NCBI GenBank assembly: GCA_964594865.1
Contig: CAZQMZ010000001.1
Span: forward strand, 142,968 to 206,967
Direction of reading: 5' to 3'
DNA length: 64,000 nt
Source: Caccovivens sp964594865
GTDB lineage: Bacteria; Bacillota; Clostridia; Christensenellales; UBA1242
Each line of letters opens with the position of its first letter. Position 1 is the stretch's first letter. Shown here piece after piece: positions 17,471 to 26,233 of the stretch. The notes beneath the pieces are model-generated. The model did no database searches. It was given only the letters and a program-made list of their open reading frames with translations, and had not been told where the DNA came from. The position numbers and the translations under genes were made by a program.

Positions 17471-17652
17471 GTTCAATCCATCTTCGTTGCCAAGTGCAAA
17501 CAATCCGACCTATTGGGCTCTTTTGGTTATTTTTTATTGTTTTTGTTTTAGAAAAGTTTGCCGTCTTTTGGAATCTCTTCAAATATTTATGCGAAAAAAT
17601 GTTTTAAATTTAGTTTTGAATATGATACAATAAAAAGGGGAGTTAATCAATA
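17471..17652. other. Intergenic stretch with only a -10-like element
   Basis: No gene is seen. TGATACAAT (17623-17631) is an extended -10 for the next gene, followed by GGGGAG (17637-17642). The segment 17471-17500 looks vaguely like the 3' half of a tRNA (GGTTCAATCC), but no matching 5' half exists. Confidence 0.5.
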
Positions 17653-18216
17653 ATGAAATTTGAAATTAAAAAAATAGAATATAATGAAAAGGAATTAATT
17701 GCGAGAAAAAATTTAGAAAACGAATATAAAGAAGAATTAAATCGCATTTTGCAATTGTTAAGATGTGGTAAAAAGTTTATAACTAAACAAGAACAGATAA
17801 AAAGATTCTTTGACTGGTTTTCTGCGAATGTTAGTTATGATAATGATATACTTAAAAGGAAAAATAGTATCGGTTCTTTTACGGCAATTCTATATCCTTA
17901 TAAAGACTGCTTTATTCATTGTGGTGAAAAATATGCGCCTATACTATTGCATAAAGGAGTTTGTCAATCTTTTTCAATTGTTTTTAAAGATTTTTGCGAT
18001 TTAATAGGGGTTAATTGCAAGATAATCCACGGAAAAGATGAAAATGTTATTGATTTAAAAGGCAAACCACATGCGTGGAATGAAGTTTTCCTGAACGGCA
18101 AATGGTCAACAATAGATCTTACGCCTTTTTATAAAACATACATGGGAAAACTTAGAACGCGTCCGAATAATAAATTCATAATTCACGGAGATAATGGCGG
18201 GCTTGGAAAAAGTTGA
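17653..18216 (+). CDS. Transglutaminase-like cysteine peptidase domain protein
   Basis: The 187-residue protein has no signal peptide. A charged N-terminal helix region leads into a transglutaminase-like fold with a plausible Cys-His-Asp triad: C104 in HKGVCQSFS, H140 in KPHAWNEV and D155 in WSTIDLTP. Such domains act as peptidases or crosslinking enzymes. The N-terminal DWFSANVSYDND resembles the usual segment before the catalytic Cys. The gene has an extended -10 box and GGGGAG about 10 nt before its ATG. It lies alone between two copies of the same structured repeat, with a codon style more AT-rich than nearby genes, which suggests it may have been acquired. Substrate unknown. Confidence 0.75.
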   Translation: MKFEIKKIEYNEKELIARKNLENEYKEELNRILQLLRCGKKFITKQEQIKRFFDWFSANVSYDNDILKRKNSIGSFTAILYPYKDCFIHCGEKYAPILLHKGVCQSFSIVFKDFCDLIGVNCKIIHGKDENVIDLKGKPHAWNEVFLNGKWSTIDLTPFYKTYMGKLRTRPNNKFIIHGDNGGLGKS

Positions 18217-18245
18217 AATAGAGTGCAGTTTGCCGGCGCGCGATA

Positions 18246-18448
18246 CTTTTTGTCACAGGTGACAAAAGCTTCGCTTGACGCTTGTTTTTCATTTTTGCGA
18301 CCAAACGCAACTCGCGCTTATGCTGGCGAGTTGGTCGCAACTCTCTTGCGAAGTGGGGCGTTGGAGTGGAAGTTGTTAAATAGAATTAAAGCAGCGCGTT
18401 ACTTGGTGGAAGTCAGAAATCGCGGTGTTTTCTGGCCAGGCGCGAGGG
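18246..18448. repeat. Structured dispersed repeat, single copy C plus extension
   Basis: A single unit starts at the small hairpin (TTTTTGTCAC-AG-GTGACAAAAG) and lacks the AACTGCGCTTTGGG start. It contains the large hairpin and the 77-bp extension. The imperfect 11-bp direct repeats AGTTTGCCGGC (18227-18237) and AGTGTGCCGGC (18451-18461) bracket it, which could be a target-site duplication. Confidence 0.8.
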
Positions 18449-18482
18449 TAAGTGTGCCGGCAAAAATGCTGGGACAATGCAT

Positions 18483-18512
18483 AAAAAAATGACCTACACA
18501 GGCCATTTTTTT
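18483..18512. terminator. Bidirectional terminator
   Basis: A run of A's plus TGACCT pairs with AGGCCA plus a T-run (one mismatch), loop ACAC. It is placed at the 3' end of the minus-strand acidic-tail gene. Confidence 0.75.
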
Positions 18513-18519
18513 ATTGTTC

Positions 18520-19257
18520 TTATTCGTTTTCGTCGCTTTCATTTGTTTCGTTTTCGTCGCTTTCATTTGTTTCGTTTTCAACAACTTCATCAGAAGCTTC
18601 TTGAATTTCTTCAACGTTTTCAACTTCTTCACTTTCAGTTGTTTCGTCTTCAACAATTTCACTTTCAGTTGTTTCGTCTTCAACAACTTCTTCGATTTTT
18701 TCATCGTTTTCAACTTCGTTGTTTTCTTCAACATTTTCTGTTTCGTTGATTTCTTCTTCAACTTCGTTTTCGGTTGTCTCTTCTTCAACAACTTCATTTT
18801 CTGCTGTCTCTTCTTCAATTTCTTCATTTTCAACAGCAACTTCGTCTTTGTGTTCTTCAATCATAAGAGGAGCAACAGGTTCTGTTTCTTCTGTCTTTTG
18901 TTCTTCAGCAACAGGTTCTTCAATTTCTTCAACATTTTGTTTTGACTTTTGAACAATTTTCACAATCAATGCAATTACAAATCCAACAACAACATATGCG
19001 GCAGCGCATCCAATTGCAACTCCGACTGACAAGCCGATGTCCTTGCCAAGCACGTTCATAAGGAGATATACCCAGCAGAAGATGGTGATGACAGGCAAAA
19101 CGATTGCGAGCACAATATTGTATGTTTTGCTTAATTTCTCGTGTTTTGCGTAATAAATAAATCCTGCAATTGTGACGATTGTGAAAATGATCGCCAAGAT
19201 CAAAGTCGCATAACTTTCGGCTGACAAATATTTGAAATTCAAACTATCTAACAACAT
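18520..19257 (-). CDS. Membrane protein with long acidic repetitive tail
   Basis: This 245-residue protein has three hydrophobic helices in the first 105 residues. A C-terminal tail of about 140 residues follows, dominated by Glu with Val, Thr and Asn. The tail contains near-exact tandem repeats (VEDETTESE twice; NETNESDE twice) that are also repeats at DNA level. Start ATG 19257 is chosen because GGAGG sits 5 nt upstream; a TTG at 19269 lies before the SD. No family is recognised. The acidic tail may bind cations or basic partners inside the cell, which is inference. Confidence 0.7.
   Translation of the reverse strand: MLLDSLNFKYLSAESYATLILAIIFTIVTIAGFIYYAKHEKLSKTYNIVLAIVLPVITIFCWVYLLMNVLGKDIGLSVGVAIGCAAAYVVVGFVIALIVKIVQKSKQNVEEIEEPVAEEQKTEETEPVAPLMIEEHKDEVAVENEEIEEETAENEVVEEETTENEVEEEINETENVEENNEVENDEKIEEVVEDETTESEIVEDETTESEEVENVEEIQEASDEVVENETNESDENETNESDENE
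18523..18570. repeat. 24-bp tandem repeat within the acidic-tail gene
   Basis: The unit starting TTCGTTTTCGTCGCTTTC occurs at 18523-18546 and 18547-18570, with a partial third. Being in frame, copy-number changes would alter tail length by 8 residues. A second repeat with a 30-bp unit lies near 18630-18690. Confidence 0.8.
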
Positions 19258-19279
19258 AACTACCTCCAAAGTTTTCTAT

Positions 19280-19308
19280 ATTCTATCACAATGCAACTCA
19301 TTTGTCAA
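19280..19308 (-). promoter_or_regulatory. Sigma-A promoter of the acidic-tail gene
   Basis: Minus strand: TTGACA (19308-19303), 17 nt, TAGAAT (19285-19280), extended TGA. It is divergent from the promoter at 19358. Confidence 0.85.
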
Positions 19309-19357
19309 TATCAAATAACAAAAAAAGTTAAATTTTTTATATTTTTTGTCAAAAAAA

Positions 19358-19386
19358 TTGCAAAATTCTCTTTTTTAATATATACT
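19358..19386 (+). promoter_or_regulatory. Sigma-A promoter
   Basis: TTGCAA (19358-19363), 17-nt spacer, TATACT (19381-19386). Confidence 0.75.
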
Positions 19387-19401
19387 AAAACTGAGAGAAT
19401 T

Positions 19402-20031
19402 ATGAAAACAAAAAGAATTATTCTGATTTGTGTTTCGGTTTTGGCAGGTGTGGCAGTTTTGTTGGGGCTGACATTTTTCTTCCTTGCAACGAGAAGAATT
19501 GAAGAAATTCCAAACTCTCTTACTGTTGAAAACATTGAGGACGAGCCTTGTCTTGTGGCGGAATATAACGCAAATTATGGATATAAGTTTTGTATTGAGT
19601 TGGAGATTGACGGCGAATTTGCTGTCATTGAATATGTCGAACAAACCAGCAATGTTCTCAAACTGAACGAGCAGAAAGTGACAGTTGAAGCGGGTCAAAC
19701 ATATCGCTTTTCGGTTTGTTACACCACAGACAGTGTGGACGGAGAGTTCAGTGATTTCTTGATTTGGACTGTGGGTTCAACTCTGGACAATGTCACAGGA
19801 GTTGAGGTGCTTGGTGAAATGTTGGTTTGGGAAGAAGTTGAGGGTGCGGACAACTATTGCCTCACATTCGTTTCGCAAGATGGCGAAATGTTTGAAGAGT
19901 TCACCAGCGAGTTGTCATATTCTTTTGATCACCTTTCAGAAGGTGTCTACACTGTCTATATCGTCGCAACTTCAATGGACGAAAATGTGAATCCTTCTTC
20001 CGATTTCACTTCAATTGTGATTGAAGTTTGA
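19402..20031 (+). CDS. Secreted or membrane-anchored protein with two beta-sandwich repeats
   Basis: The 209-residue protein has a basic start (MKTKRI) and one hydrophobic helix (residues 5-29) without a lipobox. The remaining approximately 175 residues are acidic and beta-rich. Two related halves each end in a Tyr-rich strand (QTYRFSVCYTT; GVYTVYIVATS), as in fibronectin-III-like modules. Function unknown. GAGAG upstream of ATG 19402 is a weak SD. The gene lies next to the giant lipoprotein, which has its own promoter, so a shared surface role is only suggested by position. Confidence 0.65.
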   Translation: MKTKRIILICVSVLAGVAVLLGLTFFFLATRRIEEIPNSLTVENIEDEPCLVAEYNANYGYKFCIELEIDGEFAVIEYVEQTSNVLKLNEQKVTVEAGQTYRFSVCYTTDSVDGEFSDFLIWTVGSTLDNVTGVEVLGEMLVWEEVEGADNYCLTFVSQDGEMFEEFTSELSYSFDHLSEGVYTVYIVATSMDENVNPSSDFTSIVIEV

Positions 20032-20066
20032 TTTTCTTAAAAATATTGAAAAATGGTCGATTTTGT

Positions 20067-20095
20067 TTGCTAAAAAGTGACAAAATATGTAAAAT
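20067..20095 (+). promoter_or_regulatory. Promoter of the giant lipoprotein, predicted near-leaderless
   Basis: TTGCTA (20067-20072), 17-nt spacer, TAAAAT (20090-20095), then 8 nt to the ATG at 20104 with no SD. Confidence 0.6.
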
Positions 20096-20103
20096 ATAAA
20101 TAT

Positions 20104-23100
20104 ATGACGCGTGTAAAGAAGTTTTGGTTCAATTTCTTGTGCATCATGTTGGCTTTCACTCTCACAAGTGGGAACATGCTTTTTCTCGCTGGATGCACAA
20201 CACAATCAATCACTTCACAAGTGGAAGAAGTTGATGAAACTGATGATGTTGATGAAACTGATGATGTTGAAGAAATTGACACTTCCACAGACGAAAATTA
20301 CACCGAAGAGAGTGAATCCGGCGTAGATTCTTCCAACGAACTTACAACGGACGAAATAACAAACAGCATCACTGTAAGCACTTCTGATGATGACGACAAT
20401 ATCTCCGCACAGGCGTCAGGTTATTGGACGAGTTCTAGTTATCGTTCTACATCCTTTGACGGTGAGGGGACATCTTCAGACCCATATCAAATTTCCACAG
20501 CGGCACAATTGGCAGGGTTGGCTTATTTGGTTAATAATGGCAGTGGAAGCTATTATGAAGCTTATTACATATTGACAGCAGATATTGATCTTTCTGATCA
20601 TTATTGGGTTCCAATTGGACTATCTGTAACTACATCTTTTCGAGGAAGTTTTGATGGACGGGGTCATGTCATTTCGGGAATGACAATAAATTTGAGTTCA
20701 AGCAGTGTAATAAGTTCTTATTATGTGGATGGTGAGCGGCTCTGTTATGTCGGTTTATTTGGTTATCTTTATCATCATGAAGAGATTTCAAATATTATTT
20801 TTAGAAACGCAAGCATAACCACTTCTTCTGACACAGCGCCAAGTTACTCTTACAGAATAGGTATCCTTGCTGGGCGTTTATATAATTCCAGTAGGTCTAC
20901 GATTTCGCAAATAGGAGTGGTTTCAAGTTCTATTAGCATTAACTATACTGCATTTACAAGCTACTACACTACGTGTGTGGGTGGAATTGTTGGATATGCA
21001 TATCGTGTTACGATATCGGAAAGTTTTTGTAATGATGTGGAAATAGAGACATCTTACAGTCTTAGAAACAATGCTGATTATACTGACCAATATCTTGGAG
21101 GATTGGTTGGTTATCTTGATTCTGGACAAATAGCGGATTGCTATTTTTCTGGGCAGATGACTGTATATGGTTTTGGATATGTTGGTGGGTTATGTGGATA
21201 TATGGATGACTCTCAAATATACAAAAGTTATTTTTATACTCCCTATGATTATGCTTATCTTGGATGTCGGTATGCGGGAGGAATTGTTGGATGTGCTGCA
21301 GACTCATCATCTATCATTTCTTGTTTTACTTATGCTCAAATAACGACTGATACAAGTCTTAGTACATATGTTGGAGCAATTGTGGGATATTTATCTTATA
21401 GCACAGCCCGATATTGCAGTTGGTATAGTGAATATATGTCAGATGGTTATGGAGGCAGGAGTGGTAGTATCCTCTTGTGGGAGACTTCCACCTGGAGTGA
21501 CAACAATTCATATAGTGTGGCTAATCGTCCCATTTCCTATAATGCCACAAGTTTTTATCTGAGTTCAAGTTATCTTGGGGGTAGTTCAAGTGTCAGCTGG
21601 GATATTTATTCTGGCAGTTACGAGACAACCGTGACGGGTGATTACACTTGGACAAAATATGTTGGAGGAAGCACTAGTTATATCAATGATGGGCTTCCGG
21701 TTTTGAGTTGGGCAGTGAAGCGTGTGAGAGTTTATTATTACACAACTGAGAGAGATCAAAACACTTCATATGCAGCAGTCACTGTCGCTGGTTCAAGCAG
21801 TCTATCTGCTGTATATGCCTTGATTGGCACTGATGTGACCTTTACTTCCTCAGGTTCACCAGACAATTTTGAATTTTCCAGTTGGACATATGACTCCGCA
21901 ACTGGGACAGAGCTTTCGGAGTCATCCTCATTTTCAACTTATATCACCGGAGATGCTGGAGTGACAACTTCAAGCTCCGGTTTATATTATGATGTTTACG
22001 CAGTTTTCACAAGGAAGATTGTCACAATCACATTCGATAAGAACAACTCTGATTCGGGATCGACAGGTTGGGCAACATTCAGTGCGGGATATGGCGAGTT
22101 GTATACTTTACCAACGGCAACAAGAGCAAATGCCGCAGATACAAACACATTCGTAGATTTCACACGCGATGGCTACACTTTGTCAAGTTGGAACACGGAG
22201 TCGAATGGCACAGGGACAAGTTATACGCTTGGAGGAAGTTGTAGTTTCTCCAGTTCAGATTTCTTCTCCAGTTCAGAGATTACTCTTTATGCAATTTGGG
22301 ATATTAACACAGTGACAATCAGTGTTGTTATGTATTGTGAATATGAATACTCAGGTGTGGATTTGGGAAGTGTGACTATAAACAGAACGACTTTCACGTC
22401 ATCTTCAAACTCCACGGTTGTTGCAGATATAAATGATCTTAAAATCTCAATCGAACCAAATGTTGGATACGCGCTTTCAAGTATTGGATGTAGTAGTGGA
22501 GGGACTATTCCTTTCGACACCAGTACTATAAATACAAATAAAACAAGTAGCACTACTTATAGCACTACTTATTTGGGAGATGTCACCTTAGAGTATACGG
22601 ATAATTATTTACTCAGTGAAGATATAAGCAGCTTAAAAACTTCCAGTCAAAGCATTACACTGACATTCACCTTTGTGCCGGTGTGGTATAAAATAAGTTA
22701 TAATTTTTGGGATGAAGAAGGAAACTCTCTTTCGTCATTAATTGACGCTAGTTCAACTAATTATATGTTTGGATCTATAGTCGATTATTCAGTTGTTGAA
22801 GAATTGAATCTTTATGGAGACAGTGTAAGTAATTATAAATTAAGTTATTCTCACGAGTTTGGATATACATATAAGGTCTATATCAATGAAGAAAAGGATG
22901 AAAACCTACTTAAAACCTTTGAAGATATACCTTCGAATTATTTGAGTGGGTATTCGGATTATTTGAGTGGGTATTATAATTCCACAACAATCAAATTCGC
23001 TGATATTGCTGAGCTTGGTGTTCTTAACAACACCACCGAAAGTTTCACGCTTGTTTTTGTCAGGGAAGTTAATGAATATACATTGGCGTTGGCGGATTAT

Positions 23101-24558
23101 TACAACACTGCCACAAGTTCTTATTCATCTGGCTCCGCCGGTGGAACAACTTCTTTTAGTGTTGATGATAGTGAAAAAACCACCACTATCTATGGAAATC
23201 AAGAAAGTGTCCGTTTGACAACATCACCAGAAGATGGATATTATTATGATTATTCTCAATACACTACCAAAAAATTTTCCTCAACCATAGAGGTGACAAC
23301 TTTGTTGGAAGAATTTTATTATGACAAGATTTTCAATTTCATAATTAACGGCTATTCTCTGGCAGGGGCAGAAATAACATTGAGCAATTATTACACCTTG
23401 GCAAAATTTGTTTTCAACGGAAAAGTTAATGTTCTTGGATATGTCGGGGATGAAGATCCTGATTCAAAGAGTTATGTCTTATTGACAACAAGCGGATTTT
23501 CTCCTCAACCGTCATTCATGGAAGGGGAAACGCTTTATTGTGCCACTGATGTGACACTGGAAGTAAGGTCTTCTTTAAGCAACACAACTTTCTTGGGATG
23601 GTTTGACGGAGACGGAAAATTGCTCTCCACTTCCACGACTTACATATTTTCTCATTCTCCAGGCAATTTGGAGAAAAGTTCTTCTGATGATGAAGGTTCT
23701 TCCGATGATGGATATGGGTATTCTTCTGGTAAACAAATTTCTTACACAATCACCGCCAAGTTTATCACAAGCACGGCGGCTTCGATGTCGACCACCGGCA
23801 ATGTGTATTACATCTCTTCCGCTGAAAACCTTGTTTGGTTGAGTCAACAAGTCGAAGCGGGGAATTCTTTTGATGGCTATATTTTCATTCAAACACAAGA
23901 CATTGACATGAGTGGAATTTATATGACGCCAATTGGAACGGCTGACAAGCCTTTCAAAGGCACATACAATGGAAATAATTATCTGATCAAAAACATGAAT
24001 ATGGGAGACTATGGAACGTTGACTGCGGTTGGGCTGTTTGGATATACAAGTGGCGCGACAATCAAGAATTTGACGATTTACGACGGTTCGGTCACAGGTG
24101 CTAAATATGTTGGCGCTGTGGTGGGCTATGCTGAGAACACATATTTCTCAAATGTCAGCAACTATCTCTGCACTGTCAGTGGCTCGGAATATTTTGGGCA
24201 GGAAGCTCTTGGAATTGACACAGAGTATGTTGGCGGACTTGTGGGCTATGCAACCGGTTGCACCTTCATTGGATGTTCCAACCAAGCAACTGTGAAAGGT
24301 ACTAATGGAAACATATCTGGATATACTTCCAATGTTGCTGGACTTGTGGGCTATACATATGGTGGCTCGATTGACCAGTGTTATACGTCATCAACAACTT
24401 TGGCTAATGGTAATGGGAATGCCACTATGACAAACTATTATGATTCCACAGGTTATTATGACGGAAATGGTTATAAAATTACTGATTGGGATGATTATGA
24501 CACATCAATTTGGATAAAAATAAACGATGAATATGTTTTAAGAATTTTCTATTGGTAA
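20104..24558 (+). CDS. Giant surface lipoprotein with GLUG repeats and Listeria-Bacteroides-type repeat
   Basis: This 1484-residue protein has a lipoprotein signal peptide: basic MTRVKK, a hydrophobic core and lipobox LAGC with lipidated C31. An acidic, repetitive linker follows. Residues about 100-480 and 1230-1435 hold GLUG-type beta-helix repeats (YVGGLCGYM, LGGLVGYLD, YVGGLVGYAT), each preceded by an 'AAQLAGLAYL/AENLVWLSQQ ... ADIDLSDHYWVPIG' entry module. Around residues 634-735 lies a Listeria-Bacteroides (InlB-type) repeat (ITFDKNN...DGYTLSSWNTE...LYAIW). The middle is Ser/Tyr/Thr-rich and beta-predicted. The role is probably adhesion or surface interaction. There is no catalytic motif. 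ATG 20104 is preferred; the upstream GTG at 20077 would precede the -10 box. Confidence 0.85.
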   Translation: MTRVKKFWFNFLCIMLAFTLTSGNMLFLAGCTTQSITSQVEEVDETDDVDETDDVEEIDTSTDENYTEESESGVDSSNELTTDEITNSITVSTSDDDDNISAQASGYWTSSSYRSTSFDGEGTSSDPYQISTAAQLAGLAYLVNNGSGSYYEAYYILTADIDLSDHYWVPIGLSVTTSFRGSFDGRGHVISGMTINLSSSSVISSYYVDGERLCYVGLFGYLYHHEEISNIIFRNASITTSSDTAPSYSYRIGILAGRLYNSSRSTISQIGVVSSSISINYTAFTSYYTTCVGGIVGYAYRVTISESFCNDVEIETSYSLRNNADYTDQYLGGLVGYLDSGQIADCYFSGQMTVYGFGYVGGLCGYMDDSQIYKSYFYTPYDYAYLGCRYAGGIVGCAADSSSIISCFTYAQITTDTSLSTYVGAIVGYLSYSTARYCSWYSEYMSDGYGGRSGSILLWETSTWSDNNSYSVANRPISYNATSFYLSSSYLGGSSSVSWDIYSGSYETTVTGDYTWTKYVGGSTSYINDGLPVLSWAVKRVRVYYYTTERDQNTSYAAVTVAGSSSLSAVYALIGTDVTFTSSGSPDNFEFSSWTYDSATGTELSESSSFSTYITGDAGVTTSSSGLYYDVYAVFTRKIVTITFDKNNSDSGSTGWATFSAGYGELYTLPTATRANAADTNTFVDFTRDGYTLSSWNTESNGTGTSYTLGGSCSFSSSDFFSSSEITLYAIWDINTVTISVVMYCEYEYSGVDLGSVTINRTTFTSSSNSTVVADINDLKISIEPNVGYALSSIGCSSGGTIPFDTSTINTNKTSSTTYSTTYLGDVTLEYTDNYLLSEDISSLKTSSQSITLTFTFVPVWYKISYNFWDEEGNSLSSLIDASSTNYMFGSIVDYSVVEELNLYGDSVSNYKLSYSHEFGYTYKVYINEEKDENLLKTFEDIPSNYLSGYSDYLSGYYNSTTIKFADIAELGVLNNTTESFTLVFVREVNEYTLALADYYNTATSSYSSGSAGGTTSFSVDDSEKTTTIYGNQESVRLTTSPEDGYYYDYSQYTTKKFSSTIEVTTLLEEFYYDKIFNFIINGYSLAGAEITLSNYYTLAKFVFNGKVNVLGYVGDEDPDSKSYVLLTTSGFSPQPSFMEGETLYCATDVTLEVRSSLSNTTFLGWFDGDGKLLSTSTTYIFSHSPGNLEKSSSDDEGSSDDGYGYSSGKQISYTITAKFITSTAASMSTTGNVYYISSAENLVWLSQQVEAGNSFDGYIFIQTQDIDMSGIYMTPIGTADKPFKGTYNGNNYLIKNMNMGDYGTLTAVGLFGYTSGATIKNLTIYDGSVTGAKYVGAVVGYAENTYFSNVSNYLCTVSGSEYFGQEALGIDTEYVGGLVGYATGCTFIGCSNQATVKGTNGNISGYTSNVAGLVGYTYGGSIDQCYTSSTTLANGNGNATMTNYYDSTGYYDGNGYKITDWDDYDTSIWIKINDEYVLRIFYW

Positions 24559-24571
24559 TTTCAATTTTTAT

Positions 24572-24600
24572 AAAAAGTGGTCGTTGAACCACTTTTTTTT
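24572..24600 (+). terminator. Intrinsic terminator
   Basis: AAAAAGTGGT (24572-24581) pairs with ACCACTTTTT (24588-24597), followed by T's. Confidence 0.9.
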
Positions 24601-24666
24601 ATGCATTTTTTTGGTTATATTTCAATTTCTGGGAAAATAAACTATTATTGTATTTTCGACAAAGGT

Positions 24667-24697
24667 GGACAAAATTTCAGTGTTGGGGACAAAATTT
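24667..24697. repeat. Direct repeat upstream of the deacetylase gene
   Basis: GGACAAAATTT occurs at 24667-24677 and 24687-24697, a 20-bp (two helical turns) period. It could be an operator, but no regulator is known. Confidence 0.4.
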
Positions 24698-24744
24698 GCA
24701 TTGCCGAAAACTTGCCAATTATATAAAATGAAAGCGAGGTTTGT

Positions 24745-25509
24745 ATGCATTTCTGCGTAATCAAATCAAGAACAATCAAAATTTTTGTTGCTATGGCAAT
24801 CGTCGTCGTTCTGCTGGCAATTTCAATTGATGGCTCAACTTCCGCTTCTGTCTATTTTGGTTATTCCACTCGCAAGGTGCCAATCTATAGTGTGGATACC
24901 GAACAAAAACAGGTGGCAATCACTTTCGATGCGGCATGGGGTGCGGATAAAACGGAAGAAATTATTGAGATTTTGCAAGAGTTTAACTGCACTGCAACTT
25001 TCTTCCTTGTCGGGTTTTGGGTGGAGGATTATCCAGAGCAGGCTCAGGCAATCGCTGAGGCGGGTTTTGAAATTGGCACACATTCCAACACTCATCCGGA
25101 TATGGCCAATCTCGATGCCAGCACAATCAAGAACGAACTTGAAACGTCAATTTCCATCATTGAAGAAACGACAGGTGTTGAAGTGAGTTTGTTCAGAGCG
25201 CCTTTTGGGTCATATAACAACACGCTTTTGGATACCGCGGAAGAATTGGGGCTTAAAACAATTCAATGGGATGTTGACACTCTTGATTGGAAAGGACTTT
25301 CTGCAAGCGAAATTTGCAGTCGGGTTATGTCCAAAGTGAAAAATGGGTCAATCATTTTGATGCATAACAATTCTGACAATGTGCTGGATGGACTTAGGTT
25401 GGTGCTTATGAAATTGCAATCGCAAGGATATTCAGTGACTTCCGTCGGCGAACTTGTCTATGGCGACAACTACACAATCGACAGAAATGGAGTGCAACAC
25501 GAAAATTAG
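24745..25509 (+). CDS. Polysaccharide deacetylase, PdaB-like
   Basis: This is a NodB-fold enzyme of 254 residues with an N-terminal membrane anchor (residues 10-32). Motifs in order are AITFDAAWG (the PdaB-type variant of TFDD), zinc ligands in GTHSNTHPDM, RAPFGSYN, WDVDTLDW and GSIILMHN. PdaB-type proteins act on peptidoglycan during sporulation, which fits the gerA operon in this window. GCGAGG upstream of ATG 24745 is a modest SD. The second Asp of the classical TFDDG motif is replaced by Ala, as is usual for PdaB-like proteins, so catalytic activity needs care. It is followed 11 nt later by an SSB-like gene. Confidence 0.85.
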   Translation: MHFCVIKSRTIKIFVAMAIVVVLLAISIDGSTSASVYFGYSTRKVPIYSVDTEQKQVAITFDAAWGADKTEEIIEILQEFNCTATFFLVGFWVEDYPEQAQAIAEAGFEIGTHSNTHPDMANLDASTIKNELETSISIIEETTGVEVSLFRAPFGSYNNTLLDTAEELGLKTIQWDVDTLDWKGLSASEICSRVMSKVKNGSIILMHNNSDNVLDGLRLVLMKLQSQGYSVTSVGELVYGDNYTIDRNGVQHEN

Positions 25510-25520
25510 GAGGGAAAAAT

Positions 25521-26204
25521 ATGAGTTACGAAAACATGAAAGAAGAAAACACAAATTATGTCAAAATTGTTGGACTTGTTGTCGACGAGCCGACCAAATC
25601 GCACGAAGTGTGTGGAGAAAACTTTTTCGAGTTTAAAGTGGAAGTTGACAGGCTTTCAAGCAACAAAGACATTTTGCCTGTCACTGTGTCAGAGAGAATC
25701 ATGTCCGGCGTCAAGGTCGGAGATTTTGTTGAAATTGTGGGAGAATATCGCAGTTTCAACAAATTGCAAAACGAAAAAAGTCGATTGATTTTGACTGTTT
25801 TTGCAAAAGATTTGAAAGTTTTGAGCGAAAAAGAAGAATTTTTCAATGAAATCAAACTGACAGGGTTTATTTGCAAAGAACCAATCTATCGCAAAACACC
25901 TTTTGAACGCGAAATATGCGACATCTTGATTGCCGTCAATCGAACGAATTATCACAAATCGGACTATATTCCTTGCATATTGTGGGGAAGAAACGCGCGT
26001 TTTGTGGCAAATCAACATATCGGTTGCAAGGTGGAACTTTCTGGGCGCATTCAATCGCGAGAATATAACAAAACTTTGCCAAGCGGAGAGACAGAAACAA
26101 AAACGGCATATGAAGTTTCTTGCCAAAGTGTCACGATTTTGGGCAATGTTGCCAAATTTGATGTAAAACAAACAGAAAACAAGACCAAAGTTGTCAATGA
26201 CTAA
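25521..26204 (+). CDS. SSB-like protein with two OB folds
   Basis: This 227-residue protein contains two related OB-fold modules (about residues 10-98 and 105-210). The second, with KLTGFICKEPIYRKTP, DILIAVNR and IPCILWGRNA, resembles SSB/PriB-type single-stranded DNA-binding proteins. The usual acidic C-terminal tip that recruits partner proteins is absent; the end is KTKVVND. It is therefore unlikely to be the main replication SSB. AGGAGGG sits upstream of ATG 25521, and the gene lies only 11 nt after the deacetylase, so they are co-transcribed. Function is inferred from fold only. Confidence 0.75.
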   Translation: MSYENMKEENTNYVKIVGLVVDEPTKSHEVCGENFFEFKVEVDRLSSNKDILPVTVSERIMSGVKVGDFVEIVGEYRSFNKLQNEKSRLILTVFAKDLKVLSEKEEFFNEIKLTGFICKEPIYRKTPFEREICDILIAVNRTNYHKSDYIPCILWGRNARFVANQHIGCKVELSGRIQSREYNKTLPSGETETKTAYEVSCQSVTILGNVAKFDVKQTENKTKVVND

Positions 26205-26231
26205 AAAAACAAGGTTAAACCTTGTTTTTTT
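26203..26231. terminator. Bidirectional terminator between SSB-like gene and gpmI
   Basis: A run of A's plus CAAGG (26203-26214) pairs with CCTTG plus a T-run (26220-26231), loop TTAAA. It serves both convergent genes. Confidence 0.9.
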
Positions 26232-26233
26232 GA

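Noticed and set aside
17386..17500. A degenerate tRNA in the 77-bp repeat extension
   Set aside because: A T-arm-like GGTTCAATCC follows the B2 extension only, but no acceptor or anticodon stem can be formed and copy C lacks it.
17086..18461. Integron cassette with attC-like sites
   Set aside because: The bulged hairpin and one-gene layout recall attC, but the core GTTRRRY box is not matched and no integrase is present.
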